A stretch of 12,073 nt of DNA from an uncultured Saprospiraceae bacterium. Its GTDB lineage: Bacteria > Bacteroidota > Bacteroidia > Chitinophagales > Saprospiraceae. Within the stretch, counting starts at the first letter, position 1. Every line of letters begins with the position of its first letter. The DNA lies in contig CALGLS010000580.1 of assembly GCA_937959375.1 (NCBI GenBank), positions 1 through 12,073 of the forward strand, read 5' to 3'. The notes under the pieces are model-generated. The model searched no databases. It saw only the letters and a list, made by a program, of their open reading frames with translations, and was not told where the DNA came from. Below, piece by piece: positions 1 to 5,467 of this stretch. The position numbers and the translations under genes are program-made.

Positions 1-20
1 ATACCGTACTCAGACCTCAC

Positions 21-66
21 AATAAAAAACGCCCTTCGAGCATATGCTCAAAGGGCGTTTTTTATT
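21..66. terminator. Bidirectional intrinsic terminator
   Basis: A near-perfect inverted repeat has 23-base arms (21-43 and 44-66) with one mismatched pair (C37/A50). The stem has a GC-rich middle (CGCCC/GGGCG), a run of six A on the left and six T on the right, so it reads as a rho-independent terminator on both strands. On the minus strand it lies just past the lnt stop at 100. The symmetry suggests a convergent plus-strand gene ending just before this window, which is inference. Confidence 0.9.
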
Positions 67-99
67 CTACTATTTCGTTTCAGGTTTATGCTGTAGGTT

Positions 100-1959
100 T
101 TAACGCGCTTTTTCCTTGGAGCGATTTAGTAAGCCTTTCGCAATCGCATTTAAGAGAAGAAGTATGCAGGTAAACAAGGCAATTCGAGCAATAGCATCTC
201 CCCAAATAGTATAAAATGTAATTTGATTGTTAAAACGAATACTGCCTTTCACGGTTCCCACTTCTCCGTAGACAGAAGCTTGAGACACATCACCTCTTTG
301 ATTGATGAACCCACAGGTTCCCATGTTAGCAGAACGGGCGATACTTCTACGCGTTTCTATTGCTCTAAGTCGCGCGAAGGCCATATGCTGTCGATGCCCT
401 GCGGTGTTGTCCCACCAACCGTCATTGGTAACAATGAATAGCGCCTCTGCTCCTTTCCTAACATATTCTGTACAATATTCACCGAAGACGGATTCGAAAC
501 AAATTACGGGAGCAACTGCTGTTCCATCACCTTCAAAAACGGAGCGTTCTTTTTGGGTTGCAAAACCACTAACAGAACCGCCAAGTTTGTTGACCAAAGG
601 TTCCATAAACCAAAGTACTTTCCGATAAGGAAATATTTCTGCTCCAGGAACCATCTTTCCTTTTAGATAGAAATCAACTTCTTCTTTTCCACTTGTCAGT
701 TGAATAGCGGAATTATGGCTTTCCCAAAAAATGGTATCTTTCCCTGGCCTTGTGAACGTACGTACTGCTGGTCCCTTTACTTCATTAGCTTCATAAATTT
801 TTTGTGATCCTAATCCTGTTATTAATTTCAATTTTGGAAAGCGGTCAACAAATCTTTTTAAGGAGTTAATGTTTTGATTGGCATAAAAATTATTGGTCTT
901 TACCCCACCAAAACTGGTTTCTGGAAAGACAAGATAATCAGTTGTTTCATCTACTGCTGCGACTGACAGCTTCATAAATTGATTCAAAGTTGCTGTATTC
1001 GAAATATCAAATTTAACGTAGTGTGGTTCTAAATTGGGTTGTACCAAAACGATGTTTCGTTCAAGACCTTTGTCCTCATAAGAAACGTAGATGGCAAAAG
1101 AAATGACAATCGGTAATAACAACAACAGACAGATGGTAAGCAAAGATCCTTTTTTGCCAGCAGGCAGCAAACTATTCATTACAACAACAGGACGCTCTTT
1201 TTGCTTAAGCTTGAAAAAAGATTTCAGCTGCGGATAATGATTTTGTATCAACTTAAAAAACAGCACGTTACCTGCCAATATCCAGAACGAACCTCCAAAG
1301 ACTCCGAGATATTCGTACCATTGCACCCAAGTTGGATAAGTCGAAAAGCTATTCCCTAACGTCAACCATGGCCAAGTAAGATCTTGGTTCATATGTAGAT
1401 ATTCGAAGGTAATCCAAAAGGCAATGAAAGAGATTCCCATCAATCGACCTCCCAATATTTTTTTCACCTGATGGTAAATAACGATTGGGATACACATAAA
1501 AAAGGTATTCATGCTAAAGGCAAAAATCCCTGCGGCAAATGCTGTATTGGCTACCCAGTAAGTTGTCAATATATTCCAAGTAAAAAGTGCGTGATAACTG
1601 TATTTAAAAACTTCCCACTTCGCAGCACCTTCTCGTGATCGAGAGATATCGTCTTCTACTAAAAGCAAGGGGACAAAACCAATAAACATCAATGGCGTCA
1701 ATGGCATTAAAGGAAAACCCAACCAAAGTAAAACGCCGGATAATGTGGCCAAGCCCAATCGAGGTAGATTATTTTCGTGCGTTGAAAAACGGTCTTGAAG
1801 TGACACGACTATCGTCCCCCATATTCCGATAAGGAAAAACAGCGGTAAATATCCCCACAACTCATTGGCTTGATATTGCGCATACATTAGATATCCTGTG
1901 GCGATGGCCATCAAGATGAAGATTAGTAGTAGCGGTAGACGTAGTTTTGAGTATTTCAA
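100..1959 (-). CDS. lnt: Apolipoprotein N-acyltransferase
   Basis: Inner-membrane enzyme that transfers an acyl chain from phospholipid to the N-terminal cysteine of apolipoproteins, the last step of lipoprotein maturation. The 619-residue product has a hydrophobic N-terminal half with several membrane segments (first at about 9-27, others between 36 and 290). A periplasmic nitrilase-like domain follows (about 300-570), then a C-terminal membrane segment (about 588-608). The expected catalytic triad is visible: Glu347 in FPET, Lys433 in YLKGKMVP and Cys487 in PVICFES. The conserved block TNDGWW near 511-516 is also present. It is longer than the E. coli protein (about 510 residues), mainly through extra N-terminal sequence. 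The start is TTG at 1959: an in-frame TAA lies three codons upstream, and the first ATG (codon 17, at 1911) would cut into the first membrane helix. No ribosome binding site is evident. It lies 137 bases downstream of metG on the same strand, with an inverted repeat between them. Confidence 0.93.
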   Translation of the reverse strand: MKYSKLRLPLLLIFILMAIATGYLMYAQYQANELWGYLPLFFLIGIWGTIVVSLQDRFSTHENNLPRLGLATLSGVLLWLGFPLMPLTPLMFIGFVPLLLVEDDISRSREGAAKWEVFKYSYHALFTWNILTTYWVANTAFAAGIFAFSMNTFFMCIPIVIYHQVKKILGGRLMGISFIAFWITFEYLHMNQDLTWPWLTLGNSFSTYPTWVQWYEYLGVFGGSFWILAGNVLFFKLIQNHYPQLKSFFKLKQKERPVVVMNSLLPAGKKGSLLTICLLLLLPIVISFAIYVSYEDKGLERNIVLVQPNLEPHYVKFDISNTATLNQFMKLSVAAVDETTDYLVFPETSFGGVKTNNFYANQNINSLKRFVDRFPKLKLITGLGSQKIYEANEVKGPAVRTFTRPGKDTIFWESHNSAIQLTSGKEEVDFYLKGKMVPGAEIFPYRKVLWFMEPLVNKLGGSVSGFATQKERSVFEGDGTAVAPVICFESVFGEYCTEYVRKGAEALFIVTNDGWWDNTAGHRQHMAFARLRAIETRRSIARSANMGTCGFINQRGDVSQASVYGEVGTVKGSIRFNNQITFYTIWGDAIARIALFTCILLLLNAIAKGLLNRSKEKAR

Positions 1960-1993
1960 ATTAGTTTATGCTTGTTGGTTTACATTTAAGACC

Positions 1994-2069
1994 GAAGTCC
2001 GAAGACGGAAGTCCGAAGTTTCCCTTGATCGTATTTTACGTTAGACGAGAGCTTCCGTCTTCGGACTTC
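1994..2069. repeat. 18-base perfect inverted repeat with internal direct repeats
   Basis: Arms 1994-2011 and 2052-2069 are exact reverse complements (18 of 18) around a 40-base spacer. Each arm region is built from short GAAGTCCGAAG and CGGAAGTCCGAAG type words, so the element is internally repetitive and could pair in several registers. It fills most of the lnt-metG gap. There is no T-run beside it, so it is not a standard terminator. It may be a copy of a genome-wide intergenic repeat or form an mRNA hairpin between the two genes. Confidence 0.75.
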
Positions 2070-2096
2070 CGACTTCCGTCTCCTAAAACGATCCCT

Positions 2097-4226
2097 CTAG
2101 CTAACCCCAAACCCATTCCCCCAATTATCATCTTTCGGGCTAACGAAACACAACTTTCCGTCCGCGTTTTCAGCCATTAGAATCATTCCTTCAGAGGGAA
2201 CGCCCATCATTTTACGTGGTGCTAAGTTGGCTAATACCAAAACTTGTTGACCGATCACTTCTTCCGCTGAATAGTACTTAGCTATACCTGACAAAACAGT
2301 TCGTTGTTCGGAACCTAGATCAACTCTTAATTTCAAAAGTTTATCTGACTTAGGCATTTTTTCCGCTTCTATTATGGTTGCTGTTCGAATGTCTAATTTT
2401 GTAAAGTCTTCAAATTTAATGGTCTCTTTTATTGGCGCACGTTCTTCTCCTTTCTGTGCTTCAAGGATGGCTGCCAACTTTGCTTTTTCTGCAGCGATGA
2501 TATCGGAGCGACTGCTATCTTTGCGATCATTTATTTTTTGGAATAACAATTCTGGTGCATTGATCTTGTGACCACCTGCTAGAACTGCCTCCCCTGCATT
2601 TAAATGTTCAATTGCTGATTTCAGATCACCATTTTTCAGTGTAGGTAAATTGAGTAATCCACGTACCTTATCCGCCGTAAAAGGAGTAAAGGGTTGACAA
2701 ATAATACTCAAAACGGTCACCACTTGTAAACTAATAAAAAGGCTTTCCTTTACTAATTCACTCTCCGGTTCTTGCTTCCAAATTTTCCATGGAGAAACAT
2801 CCTGCAAGTAGGCATTACCCCAAGATGAAATGTCCATTACTTTTTGAATCGCATTTTTGAAATTAAAGTTTTCCAATTCAAAGTCCAAGGCAATCAATAG
2901 TTCACGAACAGGCGCTAACTTCTCAAGCAAATCAACGGATGATGTTGGCACTACACCTTCGTAGTATTTGTTGGTTAAGGTAATAACTCGGTTTACAAAA
3001 TTTCCGAAATTATCAGCCAACTCTTTATCAAAACAGTCTACAAAATCATCCCACTTAAAATCTGCATCTCGATTTTCTGGCATGTTGCGAACGAGGTAAT
3101 ATCGGAGTGCGTCTTCCTTGTTTTGAAAATCTTTGAAGAGTTCTAAATATTCAGATTGAGTAATTCCCCAACCTTTTGACTTTGAAAACTTATCGCCTTC
3201 GAAATTCAAAAATTGGTTAGCAGGTACGTTTACCGGAAGGTTGTATTCACCGTGTGCTTTTAACATAGATGGGAATACGATACAGTGGAAAACGATGTTG
3301 TCTTTTCCAATAAAGTGAAGCAGTTGACTATCATCACTTTTCCAATAATCTTCCCAATTTTTTCCGTGGTCTTTTGCCCATTGTTTGGTCGCAGAGATGT
3401 ATCCAATTGGCGCATCAAACCAAACGTATAAAACTTTTCCTTCGCCACCCTCTACTGGAACTGGTATACCCCAATCTAGATCACGGGTTATAGATCTTGG
3501 TTGCAGACCATCTTCTCCATCAATCCATGAAAGGCATTGTCCGATTACGTGTTTTTTCCAAGTTTTTGGATCATGTAATTGTTGACCGTCCAGCGTTCCA
3601 TCTGTAATCCAGGTACGCAACCATTCGGCATGTTTATTTAATCTAAAGTACCAGTGTTTGGTAATTTTTTTGGTGGGTGTTTTTCCACTTAATTTAGAGC
3701 GTGGATTTTTTAGTTCTGTTGGAGAAAGTGTGGTTCCACAATTTTCGCATTGATCTCCGTAGGCATTTGGGTTAGCACATTTGGGGCATTCTCCTTCTAC
3801 ATATCTATCTGCCAAAAATTGCTTGAACTCTTCGTCATATAATTGTTCTGATTCTCGTTCTTCAAATTCGCCACCTTTCTCTACTAGCTTTTTAAAAAAC
3901 TCTTGAGCAGTTTCGTAATGTAGCTCTTCCGTGGTTCGGTGATAGATATCAAATGCAATTCCTAATTTCTCAAAAGTCGCTTTATTTAACTCATGGTATT
4001 TGTCGACGATATTTCGTGGATCAATTCCTTCTTGTTTGGCACGAATGGTAATAGCTGCACCGTGTTCATCAGAACCACAAATAAAGACTACGTCCTCACC
4101 GCGTAAACGCAGGTACCGGGTATACACATCTGCATTGAGGTAGGCACCTGCAAGGTGACCAAGATGCAGTTCTCCGTTAGCGTATGGCAATGCTGAGGTA
4201 ATTAAATATCTTTTTGGCTTATTCAT
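2097..4226 (-). CDS. metG: Methionyl-tRNA synthetase
   Basis: Cytoplasmic class I aminoacyl-tRNA synthetase that charges tRNA-Met using ATP. Numbered from the ATG at 4226 (709 residues). The Rossmann fold opens with ITSALPYANGELHLGH, containing the HIGH-type signature HLGH at 21-24. Four zinc-ligand cysteines lie at 147, 150, 160 and 163 (two CxxC pairs). The KMSKS-type signature is the variant KFSKS at 346-350. The helical anticodon-binding region spans about 390-540. An EMAPII/Trbp111-type tRNA-binding domain closes the protein (about 604-697, with KLDIRTATI and SGIAKYY). Catalytic core plus C-terminal tRNA-binding domain matches long bacterial MetG proteins such as the E. coli enzyme. A TTG six codons upstream (4244) is also open, but the ATG gives the usual short leader before KRYLITSALPY. 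It is read toward lnt. Confidence 0.96.
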   Translation of the reverse strand: MNKPKRYLITSALPYANGELHLGHLAGAYLNADVYTRYLRLRGEDVVFICGSDEHGAAITIRAKQEGIDPRNIVDKYHELNKATFEKLGIAFDIYHRTTEELHYETAQEFFKKLVEKGGEFEERESEQLYDEEFKQFLADRYVEGECPKCANPNAYGDQCENCGTTLSPTELKNPRSKLSGKTPTKKITKHWYFRLNKHAEWLRTWITDGTLDGQQLHDPKTWKKHVIGQCLSWIDGEDGLQPRSITRDLDWGIPVPVEGGEGKVLYVWFDAPIGYISATKQWAKDHGKNWEDYWKSDDSQLLHFIGKDNIVFHCIVFPSMLKAHGEYNLPVNVPANQFLNFEGDKFSKSKGWGITQSEYLELFKDFQNKEDALRYYLVRNMPENRDADFKWDDFVDCFDKELADNFGNFVNRVITLTNKYYEGVVPTSSVDLLEKLAPVRELLIALDFELENFNFKNAIQKVMDISSWGNAYLQDVSPWKIWKQEPESELVKESLFISLQVVTVLSIICQPFTPFTADKVRGLLNLPTLKNGDLKSAIEHLNAGEAVLAGGHKINAPELLFQKINDRKDSSRSDIIAAEKAKLAAILEAQKGEERAPIKETIKFEDFTKLDIRTATIIEAEKMPKSDKLLKLRVDLGSEQRTVLSGIAKYYSAEEVIGQQVLVLANLAPRKMMGVPSEGMILMAENADGKLCFVSPKDDNWGNGFGVS

Positions 4227-4305
4227 TATTTTACTCTGTTTCAATGTTAGGATGATTCGGTGCCTTTTGGCAAATCATCGTGTGGACGCGAATATACGAG
4301 ATTAT

Positions 4306-4335
4306 GAATTAGAATGGGAATTAGAATATGAATTC
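4306..4335. repeat. GAATTA-type hexamer repeat, inverted relative to 4391-4456
   Basis: This short stretch reads as five GAATNN hexamers (GAATTA, GAATGG, GAATTA, GAATAT, GAATTC). It is the complementary version of the TTCCCA/TTCTAA array downstream. Bases 4306-4318 are an exact 13-base reverse complement of 4417-4429, so the two could fold together into a long-loop hairpin in the metG-GH16 gap. Confidence 0.6.
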
Positions 4336-4363
4336 TCCTTTTACGGGCTTATTGGGATTCCCA

Positions 4364-4402
4364 TTCCCACCTATCCGCTGGCTAGGCAGGTTCCCATTCC
4401 CA
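4364..4402. repeat. Dispersed palindrome element, copy 1
   Basis: A core hairpin (CCTATCC, loop GCT, GGCTAGG, one mismatch) is flanked on both sides by TTCCCA-type hexamers. A near copy lies at 11552-11591. The two share TTCCCACCTATCC (13 bases) and GGCTAGGCA exactly, then a nearly identical TTCCCATTCCCA tail. This points to a short interspersed repeat family rather than chance. Confidence 0.7.
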
Positions 4403-4456
4403 TTCCCATTCCCATTCCCATTCTAATTCTAATTCTAATTCTAATTCTAATTCTAA
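4391..4456. repeat. Hexanucleotide tandem array (TTCCCA)5(TTCTAA)6
   Basis: Eleven perfect hexamers run without interruption: five TTCCCA (4391-4420), then six TTCTAA (4421-4456). The two unit types differ at two positions and share register, so one probably arose from the other. The array lies between the GH16 terminator and the metG start. A plus-strand reading frame across it would encode only Ile-Pro then Ile-Leu dipeptide runs and is not credible as a gene. Such arrays can change copy number by slippage. Confidence 0.92.
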
Positions 4457-4475
4457 TTCAAAAGGTCTTAAAACT

Positions 4476-4505
4476 AAAAAAGCAGCACTCCGTTGAAGCA
4501 CTGCT
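4476..4505 (-). terminator. Intrinsic terminator after the GH16 gene
   Basis: On the minus strand, AGCAGTGCT (4505-4497) pairs with AGTGCTGCT (4489-4481) as a 9-base stem with two G-U pairs and a 7-base loop, followed by a run of T at 4481-4476. It begins 32 bases past the GH16 stop codon, so it probably ends the GH16 transcript ahead of metG. Confidence 0.8.
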
Positions 4506-4537
4506 CTTAATAAACCTTTAAAATAAAAATAAGTTCC

Positions 4538-5386
4538 TTATTGATAGACTCGAACGTAATCAATTTCCATACGTCGTGGCCATATGTCGTCATCAATCCC
4601 ATGTTTGCCACCCCAGTAACCACCGACTGCTACATTTAAAATTAAATGGAATGGTTTGTCAAAAGGCCAGCTTTCGAAATCTTTATGTTCGTTTTCGAAT
4701 AAAAAATATTTTACATCGTCTATTAGCCAGACGATTTTTTCCTCATCCCATTCGATCACGTAGTTATGGTATTCTTTTTCACTGAAAGGATTGTAAATAT
4801 TACCTCCTACCTGTGTTTTAATCATGCCATTGTATGCTTGGGTATGTACTGTTCCGTAGATACTATCGGGTAAATATCCTACATGTTCCATGATATCGAT
4901 TTCTCCACTTTTGGGCCAACCACCGTATTCATTACCTGTAGGTAGCATCCATATAGCAGGCCACACACCACGACCCGAAGGTATTTTTGCTTTTACTTCA
5001 ATGCGTCCATATTTCCAATCGCCTTTTCCTTTTGATACTAAGCGAGCAGAAGTATAATCTCTATCTTCAAATCGTTCTTTTCTTGCTTCAATGATTAGAT
5101 TTCCATTTTCAGCTCGAGCATTTTCAAGACGATCTTTTGTGTAATATTCTTTTTCATTATTGCCCCAACCACATCCGCAAGGCAAATCACATCCTGTTCC
5201 CACATCATAGCTCCATTTCGTTGGATCAGGTAAACCATCTTTGTCAAATTCGTCAGACCAGACCAATTTTAACTCGGAAGTTGTTGCTGTATTTTGTTGT
5301 CCAGTCTCGTCTCCATATTGCCCATTATAGCAATAAGAAATAGAGAGAATAAACGCCAACGAAAAAAAACTAAGAAATGATTTCAT
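4538..5386 (-). CDS. Secreted GH16 glycoside hydrolase, probable beta-1,3-glucanase (laminarinase type)
   Basis: Predicted to cut internal beta-glucan linkages by the retaining mechanism outside the cytoplasm. The 282-residue product starts at the ATG at 5386. The frame stays open upstream to 5452, but that stretch is a terminator hairpin and the ATG gives a proper signal sequence. A signal peptide covers about 1-18. Cys19 could be a lipoprotein cysteine, although Tyr before it is atypical for a lipobox. The GH16 signature GEIDIMEHVG gives nucleophile Glu162, Asp164 and acid/base Glu167. Other family blocks are GWGNNEKEYYT (73-83), WPAIWMLP (142-149) and the C-terminal IDYVRVYQ. Three cysteines cluster at 66, 70 and 72. 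There is no carbohydrate-binding module and no T9SS sorting domain, and the length is that of a bare catalytic domain. It lies 81 bases downstream of the modular protein gene, same strand. Beta-1,3-glucan preference (GH16 subfamily 3) is inferred from these motifs; mixed-linkage glucan is possible. Confidence 0.92.
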   Translation of the reverse strand: MKSFLSFFSLAFILSISYCYNGQYGDETGQQNTATTSELKLVWSDEFDKDGLPDPTKWSYDVGTGCDLPCGCGWGNNEKEYYTKDRLENARAENGNLIIEARKERFEDRDYTSARLVSKGKGDWKYGRIEVKAKIPSGRGVWPAIWMLPTGNEYGGWPKSGEIDIMEHVGYLPDSIYGTVHTQAYNGMIKTQVGGNIYNPFSEKEYHNYVIEWDEEKIVWLIDDVKYFLFENEHKDFESWPFDKPFHLILNVAVGGYWGGKHGIDDDIWPRRMEIDYVRVYQ

Positions 5387-5410
5387 ATTAATTTGACTAA
5401 TACTTCGTCC

Positions 5411-5450
5411 AAAAAATCGGAGGGTAGCACAACGAAGTGCACCACCCTCC
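5411..5450 (-). terminator. Terminator or attenuator hairpin between the modular protein and GH16 genes
   Basis: On the minus strand a stem GGAGGGT/ACCCTCC (5450-5444 with 5425-5419) continues inward through a small internal loop to GCAC/GTGC and a 6-base loop. TTTTTT follows at 5416-5411. It starts 17 bases after the modular protein stop and ends 24 bases before the GH16 ATG. It could end the upstream transcript or let some polymerase through, lowering GH16 output relative to the modular protein. Confidence 0.75.
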
Positions 5451-5467
5451 AAACTAAGTGGATATTA

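Noticed and set aside
4289..4296. TATATTCG on the minus strand as a -7 box for metG
   Set aside because: It is one mismatch from TAnnTTTG, but no TTTG-like -33 box is found at the right distance.
4364..4456. CRISPR array
   Set aside because: The units are contiguous hexamers with no spacers of constant length and no cas genes nearby.
4252..4521. 89-codon plus-strand open frame across the hexamer array
   Set aside because: The encoded Ile-Pro and Ile-Leu runs come only from the tandem hexamers, and the frame overlaps the GH16 terminator.
5387..5452. 22-codon upstream extension of the GH16 gene
   Set aside because: It is translated from the terminator hairpin and would hide the signal peptide that starts at the ATG at 5386.
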